Assembly (NCBI GenBank): GCA_016490735.1
Contig: JAEMWC010000341.1
Coordinates: 646,001 to 710,000, forward strand
Source: Pachyseris speciosa
Lineage: Eukaryota; Cnidaria; Anthozoa; Scleractinia; Pachyseridae
Reading direction: 5' to 3'
DNA length: 64,000 nt
In this document: one piece after another, positions 31,500 to 44,562 of the stretch
Layout of the letters: each line of letters starts with the position of its first letter
How positions within the stretch are numbered: the stretch's first letter is position 1
Program-made: the position numbers and the translations under genes
Notes under the pieces: generated by a model
Database searches by the model: none
What the model saw: only the letters and a program-made list of their open reading frames with translations
What the model was told of the DNA's origin: nothing

Positions 31500-33620
31500 G
31501 CGATTATAAAAAGAAAAACTGAAGGCCATATATATATTTAGCCAGGCCAAGCCTAGAATCGGAGCTGCACACTCTCACCGAGCAACTTCGCATGCCTAAT
31601 TATTTGGGCCAGTTTAATTTGTGTCCAAAAAAATTGAGCAGCAGCAGGGAAAACGAAGAGTTTTCGATAGCAAACGTTTGCAAAAAAATACAGACATTCG
31701 TGAGTCCTAACTACTTTCAGATGAAAGCGTAACGGAATTCAAAGCGGATAAAAAAACACTGCCAGCGAACAAAGTACGATGCGAGTGTTTTGCTCGAAGA
31801 AGGAGAAGGTGGAGAAATTAAACAAGACTAGCTTGTAATAAAAATAGCTTGTACTGATTAATCTACAAAAATCGGTATTTATTTTGACATAAATGCCCGT
31901 AGAAAAGACTATAAAGGGTAAAAACTGATCGTTAAGAGAAGTCAACAGGAATTGACCGCGGTTCAGAAACAACAGAACAACAAACATAAGTATTACAAGA
32001 AAACAAAGCACAATACGAATAATATTTCTTCGAAGATTCTTGGAGAAGGTAGAGAAATTAGACAAGTAACAAAAACTGCTTAGCAATTTTGACATAAATG
32101 TCCGTAGAAAAGACAAAAAAGAGGTCCACACCTGATCGTTTAGAACAGTCAACAGGAATCACTGAGGCAGCAATCACTCGGAACGCGACAGAGCTGAATA
32201 ATAGCGCCATTTCCCACAAAATCTTTCCTTGGCTGACACAAAACGCTAAAGAGCTTTTATAGTTTTACTGGTACTTCCCATGTCTTCCGAAGAACCTTCT
32301 TCAATTAATGATTCTCAGTGGCAAAGCGTCATCCAGTTAACGAATTAATTCGAAGAAAGTGCTTGCCAAACCACACCAGCATTTCTCTCGCAGACCCGTC
32401 CACTATAAAATTTATCAAAGCTAGCCCAGCCAGTGAACCCATTTCGGTGTTTTTAACATCCAAACGCTGATTCTTACCGGTTCAAACGAAACTTAATATT
32501 CATGTTTACAGGCCGCTTTCCACGAAGATCTCTAAAACGTTTTCCAAATGACTAGTGAAGCGCGCTAGCCTTTGACATTTTTGACAGCATTTTGACAATT
32601 TTATGTCAGATTTTGAGACGTGCACATGCACAAGCATTTGATCGGCTTTTTTTTTTTTCTGTTTTGTAATTTTTTTTTTTATCGAGCTTGAGTTTTCGCC
32701 TTTAATCCTTAATTTTACGTGGACTCATTGTGATTACGTGTTATTAAGATAAGGGCGAACGTTTCTTAACGCTGTTGAGGTACCAAGATCGAAAACAGTC
32801 AGCCAAGCCGAGTAAAAACACTCGTTCGCTTGCAAAGAAAACAACGTAACAAAAAAAAAAAACAAAAAAAAAAAACTACTTCTTTGCGTCCAAAACGAGT
32901 ACAGATGATTGTTATTTATATCCATTCCAGAGAAAAAAATACAAGTTTTATTCCTGAACAAAAGTAACAAGGATTAAACCAAATGTAAAGCTTCTATTTA
33001 TTTAATTTACCTCACTGTCCTGCGCTGTGTTGTAGAGGTTTCTACCACTCGAAAATTCGTAAGCTTCAGTAAAGTAAAAACAAGCATCCGCAAAAATAGC
33101 AAACGGTCTGTCCAAAGAAAGAGCTTTTTCCACAGAGTTTGAGCTACTCGTTCCTCCCATTAACACATGTAAACTGTTAAGTGACCTTTCTTAGTGAGAT
33201 GCAAGATGCCGCGGTAAAGTGAAAGCCCTTGAAGCGTTGAATTATACTGTTTTCAACCGCACAGTCGATCCAAGTTTGAAGCTTTTCTTGAGAAAAATCG
33301 CTCTTCCTTTCATCACTTGAAAATTCACCTTCCGGAGTATCTTTTGACAAGTTCTTGATTTTTATGCTTTTTACGCGAATTTAAAGACAAACTTCGATCG
33401 AAGAAGATGAAGTTGTTTTGCTCAAAATGAAGAAACCAAGTGAATGTGAAATTACTAGACGCAGAAAGCGCTCGAAAAATTAAGCCTGGGTTTGGGTGTC
33501 CCACACCTGGCTTGAGCCTGCGATCAAATCGAAAGCAAGTACCTGGTCAGCGGTCAACTTCAAAAAAACAGCTGACCTCGATGACGTCTTAACTTGAGCC
33601 CGCGATATGGTCACGTGACA
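31500..33620 (-). repeat. Dispersed repeat 'R', copy 2 (longest)
   Basis: The right two-thirds (32660-33590) is the reverse complement of 14047-14950. The left part (32440-32660) matches 26400-26720. Internal duplication: 31800-31930 and 32030-32130 share 'ttttgacataaatg' plus 'ccgtagaaaagac', and both carry gaga(a)aattaaacaag-like motifs. No convincing transposase; possibly non-autonomous. Boundaries are approximate. Confidence 0.55.
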
Positions 33621-33649
33621 CTAGTCAGCGGATACCTTGTTTTGACAGG

Positions 33650-34725
33650 TGTCAATTGGCTATAAGATGGATGTCCAGTATCAAAGACATACGCTGTAAA
33701 GTTACCCCTCACGGAATGAATGCGATGCGTCAAAAGACAGGAATTAGAGACATGCGCAGTACGGATACGGGTAATGGCCGGTCAGGTCAACAAGAATGCT
33801 ATGGAGACTTTGTTGTTTAATATCTTTTTAAAACGCGAAGTTTCAGCCACCGTCAGAAGCAAGGTTAAAGAATGGTACATGATCGAAATATCTACCGTTT
33901 TCTATTTCGACTTTTCCCCCGAAGTTTATACAGTGCCTATTTTATTTACTTGAATACGCACTGTTCGGTGCGTTGCTGGTTAAAAGAAATTTCGCGACGG
34001 TGAAGTTTAAGATCAGTCATTCAGTTTGTCAGTGGGTCAACTTTAGGAGTCTTGCGTTGTGTCCCTGTGAAGTTATTTCATTTTTCTTCACGCGTGCTCG
34101 AAGTCGTCAAGAATCGTCTCATGCTGGGTTGGAGAGCTGTTCGAATTGAGGGAAGGCAACTGAAGAGTGCAGGCAAGGTACGGAAAGAGTTTTTCAAACC
34201 TTGACGACGTACTTAACACTAATAATACAGTACAAAATACTTAAACTTTTTGTAATGGTAAACTCAATAAAAATCGGAAACCAGTGAACCTTGAGCATTG
34301 TATATAGAATTTATTTTTATGAACCAAATCGGTCACCGAGGTTCTACATTTTGTACTTTGGCAAAACAATGTGGCAATTTCGATTCATCAACTACTTACA
34401 GCAACCAGCTCTTCATGGCTTATCAGGGTATATCATTACTGTCATTGTCATGCTCTTAGACAATTAAACTCAAAGAATGAAAAGCTTAAGCTTATGTAAT
34501 TTCACTATCCTTTATTTGTTTGTTGTTTTTTTTTTAATTTTAATTTTGTTTGTTTTTTTAATGCCAGCTCAATACTTCAGCAAGCTAAGGGGATCTCTGA
34601 AACCTCGTTCGTCTTCTGTGGACCAAACTTATGTTGTGTTTTTTAGAACACAATAATTATTACTGTCTTTGTTTTAGGACAGTCAATGTACAGGACTAAA
34701 TTATGTTTGATGCTTTAGCAGGTAA
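33650..34725. other. No gene seen
   Basis: The 77-codon frame at 33720-33953 has no recognised domain. A poly-T stretch lies near 34520. Confidence 0.45.
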
Positions 34726-34727
34726 TA

Positions 34728-34940
34728 ATGCACATGTCATCGGCTTCCCCATGGGTCGACCCCCAGGCCTACCAGGGAGATATGTGGGGGAATGCAAATT
34801 TACAAGAGTTTTCTTGTGTCTCTCCGTTTTTATCTGAGGAAGGTGACACCTTCTCCTGCTCAAATCTTGTCTTGAGAGATTCCGCGAGCCCCCTGGTTAG
34901 CCCAGGGTCGACCCCACAGGGAAACCGATGACATATGCAT
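34728..34940. mobile_element. 213 bp inverted-repeat element
   Basis: Outer arms TGCACATGTCATCGGCTTCC and GGAAACCGATGACATATGCA, then GGGTCGACCCC blocks in both arms. The centre is unique. No certain target duplication. Confidence 0.7.
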
Positions 34941-37875
34941 AAATCTAACCATCCTGCACCTTAAAAAATACCTACTGTTCATTAACTGTCAAGCATTTAA
35001 TTCTTAATATTGGTAACACCAAGTAAAATTGTTCCCAGTTTCTGGTACCTGCTACTATTTACAACTGACATCAACTTCACAATTAAAGCCTGAATATTTG
35101 AAAGCTGTGTCCATTTTTTGGTTAATTTCCCTTGAAATAAATAACTCTTTTTTCCTTTACTTTACATTAGGGCCAAAAACATTCCTGTCACTAAAATTAC
35201 CCTTTGGGCTTTCATAATAAAGAATGATCGATACCAAACTTTTGTTAGGTGCATTTCATTTATATTACACCAAAAATTCTTCGAAAACAGCACCTAAAGA
35301 CAATATCCCTGGTTTAATTAGGATAATTTATCGTCAAATATTCACTTAAACTATCAAGGGCTCATGCTACTAAGAGTAAACACAGGCTGTGTGTGATTTG
35401 CTGTATTTCAATGAAAGAAAAGTGAGTCCTTTGATGACTTGATGACAACATTTTCTCACACATCTTGATATTCAGGTTTTCTTGTAGCATGAGTCATGTG
35501 ATTTCTGCCTACTGAAACTGGGACCATGGGTTCATATTTGCTGTTTCCAAACCTTTTACACAGAATTAATTTGTCTGCCTCCCCTAAAAGAACATTCCAG
35601 TCTGACAAAGTAGTTGGGGGAAACAATCAGATTTGTAGGGGGACTACAATTAAATAAAATACTGAAAATTAAATGTAATGCAGTTGGTGCCTTTTGGTTA
35701 GATAACCAACATGCATGTTGTAAATATCTAATGCAAGCCATGAACATAACACTCCTATGATTTGCTCCATTTTTGCCATGGGCAAATATATCCACAGGGG
35801 AATAACTGCTTAAAAGTTCTTTCGTTTGTTGTGGTTTTTCAGTTTTGTTGCAACAGATTTTGTCCCCATTAGTTTTTTGATGATGTTTTTCTTCAAGGAC
35901 ATGGTCTTCAAAAGTTTGTCTTGTTTTGTAACTTGTTTTTGTAGGGTCAGAGTCTCTTTCTTCAAATTACCGTTCCTTCACCGTAGAAATACTGAAAACA
36001 AGGGAAAAAGTCACAAAAAAATTATTGACATGTGGCTTTGAAAACAAATTATTTCATTTAATTCATATTTTGAAAAGTCTGAACCTTAAACTCTCAGTTC
36101 TACATTTAGATGTTGGCACTTCATTTATTGATTGTGTTTTCATTTACACCTGTGAATGTTATTTTTTTTATTACTGTCGAGAACATTGGTGTTTTTTTGT
36201 CAAGTGGAAAAGTATTTACACAATTTTCTCAGTAAGAGTTTTGTCCACTTGAACTCAAAATGTTACGTGTACGTAAGCTTAAATTTAACTGGAGAAAGGT
36301 ACGAAAAGTCGAAGAATTAAAACTAGATTGAACTCGACATAAGAAGGACGACAAAAACTTGAATATTCTCGGTACCTCGGGGTAATTTTGATCGCATAGG
36401 CTGACCCCTCAGCGGTCCGCACAAGGTCGGATACTGTGCCATTTAAAGTGTTTTTCATGTGTGTTTTTTATCTTCGGGTAATGTTTCTTAGAGATAACTG
36501 AATATTTGTGTTGGCATATATTTAAAATGGTTTGTTTCTTTCAGCTCTGCTACATTATTTAGTGTCCAAAATAAAAGCAAAGTCTGGATGCACAATTCAC
36601 CAGACCGAGTTAACATGAATTAACACGGGATTAACAGCTGCGAAATTATAACAAGACCTTTTACAGCGGTCAATTAAACATACTTTGTAGAACGTTTTAA
36701 GGCGTCTCTTTCAGTATTTCTAAAGTTAAATTTTCTTCTTTTACCCCCTTTTAAGGAGAATGCACTAACGTTTTTCACCCCGCTAGCTACCCGCAAAAAT
36801 GTACAAAGGATTTTCACAAGCTCCGTGGCTTTTCGTGACATTAAATATTCAACGTTGTTTTACTCAAATGTCAATGAATGTTCGTTGTGTGGCCCAGTTT
36901 AACTTAACCTTAAACTTATAAAGCCTTAAAAGGCATTATATCTGCACTGAAAATGAATAAACAGGCCGGATGCGGGTTAGTTGTTTCACGTCAAAAACAG
37001 ATCCGTTGCATTTGCGTGTGTTTACATTTTCCGTGTTTGGAAGCCCACTCAAAGCAGCCGTGATAATAAGTATGCCAATTAAAAAACTGACTTGAGTTAT
37101 ACATTTACCCATTTTTTCCTTAACCAACGCTGATCTATACTTTTTCGAAGCGTTTGGATTGTCCTTTTCAGTACTGTGTTTTCTGCTGTTAGGCGTTTAC
37201 ATTCACGAGAGAGTTATTCGATCCTCTCAATCTCGCTTGCAAACTTGAGAAAAACACTTTCTGGAGTTGCTGTTGCTGAAACCTGACCACCAACACTTAA
37301 AATGTTTTCCTTTGTTTTCTCTTCTGTTTTTATTTTCTTCGCCGGCTGATATTTACTAGAAAACTGTCCGCCGATAAATTTTCTTCGCTGACATTTTTTT
37401 TCGCAACTTTCGTTGTAAAAAATTAACGAAAGAAGCCCGCGTTTCCAGGAAACAGCAGTCTTTCAAGGTAAAGTACTCTGCGCATGTCATAAAATTTCGG
37501 GGGTTATGGACATAGGAGGGTGGATCCCCTTCCGTGAGGGGTAAAAGTAGCTGGTCAGCTGCTGGGCCAGGTGGAGTATGGCCAACATGTTGGATTATTA
37601 TGATTATTATTAGGATATTATTAGTTATTGGGCAACACCACCGTCGTCGTGCGTACGCGCCCACGAGCAATACCGCTAGCCATTTTTACCATGAGAAAAG
37701 CAGTTGACGGGTATGGGTATGGTGCTCCGCTTAGCCACCCTTCGGGCCGCCGGAGCTCCGCTATCATTTCTACTGGTGCAGTCAATCCGTTAATAGAGCA
37801 ATGGTCAACATATGACTGGCAAATTTGTTTATTCATTCAATGACTTCTTTGTACAGTAATGCACGAGTCAGCTCC
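34941..37875. other. No gene seen
   Basis: AT-rich, with ORFs up to ~105 codons that lack domain character. 37620-37800 is locally GC-richer without a recognisable product. Confidence 0.45.
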
Positions 37876-39019
37876 ACTCTACTGCACCAAGATGTACCCC
37901 ATGGCTTTGATCCTCTTGCCTCCATTATCTGATGTATAACCCTCTATAGTAATGGAATCATCATGATGCCCCCCCCCCCCCTCCGTACCAAAGCCGATTC
38001 GCGAGTCTCAATTTGAACAATCCATGTCGTTGTTTCCAAGGATACCGATTCTTGCTTTTGAGAACCTCATAACACTACCAGCAGCATTGAATCCGTCTTT
38101 GTTACAGTTTTCTTGCAAGGACGCCTGGGAACCAATCAACGTCTTCCACTTGTTACGACCCAGTGAGGTGGCGCGATATTTGCCGTCAGCAATCAGTGCG
38201 TACAGAGACTTGGCCTGCTTGTTGATGACGAGGAACTTGATCTGTTATCCGATCTTCATACCGAGGCAGATCTTGGAGAAGGGTGTGTTCCAGTAGGTGG
38301 GTAACTTGGTCTCTTGTAAATCAAGCCCAGTGTAGCTTCCCACTGGGTTAAAGGTTTCGGTGTTGTCCCACAGAACGGAAGAGCAATGAAAGTTGCGCTT
38401 TGGGGAATTAAGAATGCACAATACTCAGAAGCTGAAGATAAGAAAAGTGGAAAGCCTACACTGCACAATAATTAGCCCAAAATGAGGTACGATCAAAAGC
38501 TATCAAAGATCAGAGTGGATAACAACATAAAAGTACTTTTTTTCATATTCACGGTGTACAAAGCCGTTTGATATCGCATACCCAACATGAAACTAGTGAA
38601 AGTCAGCAGGAATAAAGAAAGAGAAGGTCCTCAGTTCAGTAAAGTAGGGTGATGACGTCATGCACTATGGAAATTTCATCATTATTTCTGGTGCTGCCAT
38701 CGTTGGTTCGCCAACTTGGATCGGAAAATCAACAAAATGCATAGTTTCTGCGTAAATTACGGTAATAAACTAAAATCATAAGAATATTGAAAAGACTAAC
38801 TTTAGAAACACATGGTTGTCAAATCTTCTTGTACAGTCAACTGTGCATGTGAAATCAAATTGTTGTCCGATAGAAATTTTATTTAGAAAAAGTCAAAACG
38901 TTTGCAGCCGTTTCATAAATATGAAAAAAAGGGATGATTGTCAATGTCGTACATATGGTGGTAGATCGTCTGTCTATACACCAGGCTAAGGGCACACAGA
39001 ATTAAGCTGCAGAAATTCA

Positions 39020-39268
39020 GGGCCCGGTTTTTCGAAAGCCGAATAACCCTAATTCAAGGTTAAACATTTTCCAAGGAGTTTATTGCTCTATCCACAAACG
39101 TTGCTCAGTGTTGATGTTCTGCAAAATTTTTGATAAGAGGACGTCAATCCTGAAAGCAAAAAGCAGCCAAAGTAACTTTCATCCAAAAGTTTTTTTTTTT
39201 TAATCTGCAACCAAAGTTTACGCTAATCCTTGATTTTATAAGCGAATCTACTTTCCAACAACTGGGCC
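39020..39268. mobile_element. MITE with GGGCCC ends
   Basis: Imperfect inverted termini GGGCCCGGTTTTTCGAAAGC / TTTCCAACAACTGGGCCC, and inward CAAGG-containing blocks. Ends resemble those at 8556-8674. It lies between exons of PAN-EGF copy A. Confidence 0.65.
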
Positions 39269-39779
39269 CAGAGCTGAAAATTCTTGTTTACTATACGTAA
39301 AACTGTAAGATAAAAGAAATAGACCAAAGAACCCAAAATTCTTTTTGCTGGCGAAGGGGTAACTGTTACAAAATAGCCTTCCTTTCAAGATAGCCAATTT
39401 ACCTTATCAATTGCTGAAACTAAATATTTACTTGTCTAAAAGCATTAAAGGCATGATTACGAGCAATAATGCGGGTAAATACCTTATCTTCATGACCAGC
39501 GTCCACCACCACCACTGCATGCTCCAAGGTCATTGGTCATGTGACAGTAGACAGGAACTAGGACTGATTCCAACTCAAGGAGGTACGCTTTGTTGTCCCC
39601 AGGCCTAACGAGTGGAAATGTTCAGGAAAGCGTCATAAGACACATTCACAATAAGAAATAAAACGGAATCGTACTCTTAAATTTGGCAATTACTTTGCTA
39701 GTAATGAAATATATAATCAATCTAAATAATCCGTCAATTACAAATTATTGGATGAGGCCGAGCGAGAATTATCATGGCC

Positions 39780-39832
39780 GAGGTTTGTGTTGTCTGCCGA
39801 AGCCGAAGTCTGAGGCGGATAACACAAACCAA
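39780..39832. repeat. Short palindromic repeat
   Basis: GGTTTGTGTTGTCTGCCGAA faces GAGGCGGATAACACAAACC. Same small family as 11525-11585. Confidence 0.55.
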
Positions 39833-40477
39833 GAAACCGCTATCGTGTGTGAAAACCGAATTCAATATTTGTTTTTTTATGCATTATCTTGAACGTTTGT
39901 AAAAACAAGAGCGATTACCAGAAACAAAACATGCTACGTCAACTTGTAAACAACTTGTTAATACGACCTTTAAAGCGCAGTCCAAATTTTACAAAACCGA
40001 GTCTAAAATATGTTTTTAAATTTTGACTACACGCAGAACCGTTTTGGTAAAGCCTTCTGCAATCTCACAATTCCAAAAAAGCTACAGCAAAACGAACGCG
40101 TTTCTCAGGTGCATGTGTAAAACTGCAAAATGACGTCACTTCTGAAGGTCTGAAACCTATTGTTTGTAGGTGTGACGTCACTTCTACATGTATGAAAATT
40201 ATTGCCTATGTATGACGTAATGAAAACAGTGCCATCATTAGCTTAGCTACATGTTTTTAGCCAATCAAAATTGAAATAGTGACACCACTGCATAATAATT
40301 TCACATACTACTTACGAGGTATTTCGTATAGCTCCTTGGCCTCTTTGCAGTTCCTGTAAACTAAATGACACAAAATATTATTGTTTTGATGTTTCATTAC
40401 GGCGTACTAAGAAGTACTAAGGAAGCTAGATAATGTAACCACGTGGAAAACTAACCGTGCAAGAATTGATACACTAA

Positions 40478-40703
40478 AGCCCGCCACACACGTACGTGAG
40501 GAAACATGCAGCTGAGCAAAATGCCACGTGAGGCAGATGGCTCAGCCGTTTCCTCTCGAGTGCGGCGAAGTTTTGGTGAAAAATTCGCCTCGCGAGGACG
40601 TGAGATCAATATCAAACATGATATATATTTTCCTCACGGCCTCGCGAGGCGAAAATCTCCCGAAAACCTCGCCGCACACGAGTGGAAACGTGTGCGGCGG
40701 CCT
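40478..40703. mobile_element. Harbinger-like MITE (third family), TAA target duplication
   Basis: Ends AGCCCGCCACACACG and CGTGTGCGGCGGCCT with TAA direct repeats at 40475-40477 and 40704-40706. Interior contains inverted CCTCGCGAGG blocks and gcggcgaagttttggtga / cccgaaaacctcgccgc. 226 bp. It lies between exons of PAN-EGF copy A. Confidence 0.8.
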
Positions 40704-41929
40704 TAAGTCCTCAGAGACTGTCCCATTCTGTTATCATTTACTTAAGACCTTACTTGCTATGTTCACGTGGAATTACTCCAACGTATTATCTTGATATCAT
40801 TGCGATTCGCAATAAAATAATTAATGAAACAGAAAAAAGAGACGGCAACCTCTTATGAAAGCTCTTTGCACTTACATCGGGTTTCGCAATGTTTTCCAGT
40901 GAAGTTTCATGAGCAGATGCAACTGTACTCGTCTTTATTGTATAACGCCTGACATTTTCCTCCGTGCTGACAGGGAAAACTCTCACATGGAGTCTTGAGA
41001 TGAAAATATTGTGAAAGATTATTCCCAAGAAACGTATTTTAATGCTTTGATTATTACGGTCCTCATCATTAACACAAGAATTTCTTCAACATCATCACCA
41101 AAACAGAATGACAGTTAACCCGGACTATACGATCTCTTATACTTATTTCCGATCGCAAGTGATGTTCATGATATATTTGACGTATCAACCTAACAGAAAT
41201 GGCGTCCCTTATCATAAGTGAACTTTCTTATTTTACGTTTTCAGCTTCAAATTTTTGTTATCAATAATAATATTTCAATCTACTCTTATTACATTTCCAT
41301 TGCGGTTGCTGTCGTTTTCTTCTTCATAATTTTCACCCGCTTGAATAAAACGTTAACTAACTAGCCTAAATCATGGAAAATAGCCGTAAAAGGTATTGAC
41401 GTTGCAAAAAGACGTGCAAAAACACATTTCGAAAAGTTACGTAATTTCGTTACTTAATTTTAGCGAGAACAGATTAATTACAAGCTCTACGGTTTACCTT
41501 TCGGCCAAGAAACCAGCCGTATATTTGCAAAGGCATTAAAAAAATTCAAATTCAGTCTACTTATCAAGATACTATAGTGGTGAAAGCTGTGATTCCCTCG
41601 GAACTTTTCAGGAGCACTGTACTTGTCGGTTGGTAAAAGGTCGCAAGATATGTTACCGTCAGGTCGATACAAAGCTGCAATGTTTGTAGAAAAGCATTGA
41701 GGATTTTTCACGCATCTCTGCAGACAGTGATTCCTGGTTTGAACAATGGCTTCTTCCACTTTAGGGCCATACAGAATGTGGAATAAGTGGCCTCTGAAGT
41801 GAGCATATTGGAATTTTCCATCCCGATGAAGACTGACAGAAGCATCCCAAACGTTTTGATCCAAAAACTGAAAAGTAAAGTAGACAAAAAATATAGACGT
41901 ATGAAACACGAATACATTCATATTTCAAC

Positions 41930-43081
41930 TTATTATAATTGCAACTATGCCTTAAAAAACAAATTCACTTCTTAATTATTTTACATCTCAATCTCCTTAG
42001 CAGTTTCAATAATTTATTTAGTGCAAACAAAGAAAACAGATTGGAAACATATCGATTACTTCATACTTTTCAGGAAACTACTTAATGGGGAGACTAATCA
42101 CGGAACAGCTATAAACGCTTTTGCAAAGTAAATAAAGTTAAGAGATGGAAAAAAACACGAATAAATTCACAATTCAACGTATGAATGAATGTAACTTTGC
42201 CTTAAAATCTCAATTCTTTTGAGTTCCGTTTCCTCAACCGTTTCAATAATCTATTAAGGATAAACAAAGAAACAAGTTGTAAAATTAATGTAACTAAAAG
42301 CACGGTAGGCAGCCTCTTTTTATGTCCTTCTGTAGCAGTGCTTTAAACTCTAGCACAAAAGATTCTCAAAAGACGTGTTTAAGCTGGAGCGAGTTTTAAA
42401 CTGAAATGATAAAACAGATAAGCAAAACTTGCAATACATACAAATACTAAAGCGCATCAACAAAAAACAAAAAACACTGCAACGATGGCAAAACAACTAC
42501 ATTCATTTGACCATGAGCTAGCTATAAATTAGATCTAACAGTACCCTTCTAAAAACCATAAAAAACATTACTTTTTCAAGAACGTTTTAGATGGGAACAT
42601 TCATTAGTTTCTCTTCAAAGTTCTCTCTGTTTTTCTCAAACCAATTTAAAAGTCATGCTAAAAACAACAAAAACAAAACTAAATGGTTACCGACAATGAG
42701 AAAGTTTCCATATGCATTCACCATTGTTGTTTGTTAGGGTAACTTAATAAAAGTTCTCTGCTGACACCTAACTCACTTAAAACTACGTACAGCATTTGAC
42801 TGAGCAAACTTTGCCAGAAAACGTTGTTTATTCATATATAAGGGACAAATCCCTTTGCAGTGATATTTTTTTCTTTTTTTGCCAAAAGTTATGTATTGCC
42901 ATGTTAATCATAAAAATTACAATTTCCTCGATTTGGTTTAAAAAAACTCCTATTTTCCACTAATTCACGTGCCAAGTTGTTATCGGAGAGTTTGTTTTGG
43001 ACACTTTTTTATTAGACAGTTTGTTATCTCACAGATCAATAGGCCAATCACATTCAAAGTAGTATTTTAAATCAACCAATC

Positions 43082-43114
<33 letters not shown>

Positions 43115-43270
43115 CAACCTTGGTTACAATCACTATACATTTTGATCGTAGTCAATTTCAGAGCGACAGTAAACAATTTACGTTTCCTTTGTCAGTCTTT
43201 TAATGCGAAATTTCCTTCCCTTTTATAACTTGGTTCTTCCTCTTTCCTCGGAAATTGTAATTTTTTATGA
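41930..43270. other. No gene seen
   Basis: AT-rich. CCAATCACATTCAAAG repeats twice at 43025-43100. Could contain the promoter side of the diverging PAN-EGF copies A and B. Confidence 0.4.
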
Positions 43271-43276
43271 TTAATT

Positions 43277-43292
43277 GGTAATAAGACTTCGT

Positions 43293-43323
<31 letters not shown>

Positions 43324-43417
43324 GATAAACAAATCGGACTCCCGCTGCGCGGTCGTCCGATTTTGTTATCACTCGTATGATTACAGACCGAATTGGACTC
43401 CACTCAGTCCTATTACC
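43277..43417. mobile_element. 141 bp palindromic MITE
   Basis: Arms of ~65 bp: GGTAATAAGACTTCGTG and GTCCAATTCGGTCTGTAATC on the left, their near complement on the right, around a GC-rich centre (ctgcgcggtcgtcc). Confidence 0.8.
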
Positions 43418-43419
43418 AT

Positions 43420-44560
43420 TACTAATTTTGTTATTTGGCGCAGTATGCATGTTTGCCGGTTTTTTATTGTTGTTTTTATGGCTGAGGATTTTGTCTTTTC
43501 CTCACTTTTCATGGAGTCCACACAAGAGTCATTGTGCCTCTTACACAACGTAACATTCTTTATTTTTGCAGTATCATTTGTTAAGTTTATATTTATATAA
43601 TGTTGAATATACTATTAGTGCCCTATATGTGGGCTAGCACGTTCTTAGCCCGATCCGTTGCGGTCCGATGTGGGGATCATTTGCTGTCTGGGGATCTTCT
43701 GCGGGCCTGTACAGCCTCTGTTTGGCTTATAAGTGGTTGATCAAAGTTAAACTTATGATTAAAACTTTAGAAGACTTTCCAAAAAGGTATCGGTAACTTG
43801 AGAGACGAAACTTATTAATTTTAGTGAACTGCTTGGTATCTTTGTACATGTGTCTATATTTTTCCTCTTAGTTAAATTGTTGTTTGAGTACGGGTTGACA
43901 TTCTTAATTTGGACTGGGGAGGGTAAGACACACCATTCTCTTCGTTCTAGCCCATAGTGAATTTATAAATAAGTAAAGAAATCGTAAATGAAATATCTTC
44001 AATTGTACAACACTTTGTTATATTGTTATGAAGAAATAATCAAAGACAAAGTAAAGTTTTTCTGTAGATATCTAAAGAAAAAAACAATTTAAAGTGACGA
44101 TATAGGTTCACAAACTGTATTGACAATACACGTAGAAGTTCAACATAAACGTTAACCAATTTTTTTATAATTGATCACTTATCCAACCTTCTTCACTGTT
44201 TTTCTTTTCTTTTTCTTATGTGTGTGTTTGTGTATGTAAATTAAGATTAATGAATTTTGAAAAAAACGAAGGTTTAGTCAGAATTTAAACTTTCCCATTA
44301 GGAAGTTTCTTGAAAATTCACGACTTCTTTGATCATCGCTGTATATTTCAAAAGATCTACAATAAAAGATTTATAGAGCTTAAAGCTCTTTTCTTTGTTT
44401 TCTTGGAATTAATTATTGAGAAGATTGCCGAAGGATTTGAAGCTAAAAATGAATAGAGAAGTAAAATGTGCCTTTCTAAATTTTATTCATTCGTACTTTG
44501 AATCATGAATATATTAGTGCTTTTTTCATCTGCTAGTTTCCTTTACTTTACTTAATTTCA
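43420..44560. other. No gene seen
   Basis: AT-rich spacer upstream of PAN-EGF copy B; no exon recognised. Confidence 0.4.
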
Positions 44561-44562
44561 TC

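Larger units (their letters stand above)
37879..41867 (-). pseudogene. PAN/apple-EGF-C-terminal-domain protein, copy A (broken)
   Basis: Minus-strand exons: PAN/apple-like 41867-41565 (LDQNVWDASVSLHRDGKF…, cysteines in NHCLQRCVKNPQCFS); EGF 40993-40876 (PCESFPCQHGGKCQ…); a linker exon about 39598-39480 (ends DLGACSGGGG); and a C-terminal domain about 38415-37879 (ETKLPTYWNTPFSKICLGM … KAMGYILVQ, stop at 37879). Lesions: the PAN donor is ATAAGT not GTAAGT; TGA at 40907-40909 inside EGF; a 4-base deletion near 39498; TAA at 38245-38247; TGA at 38008-38010 where a cysteine-rich turn is expected; a G-run frameshift near 37980. The architecture resembles cnidarian extracellular proteins annotated as skeletal organic matrix proteins (from memory, not checked). 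Two MITEs sit between its exons. Confidence 0.75.

Noticed and set aside
31739..32152. 137-codon hydrophobic minus ORF (LLSSFCYLSNFSTFSKN…)
   Set aside because: Contains an internal duplication at DNA level and lies in repeat R; hydrophobicity reflects T-rich composition.
38024..38296. 90-codon plus-strand ORF
   Set aside because: Antisense of the C-terminal domain of PAN-EGF copy A; the similar minus ORF at 46684-46914 is antisense of copy B.
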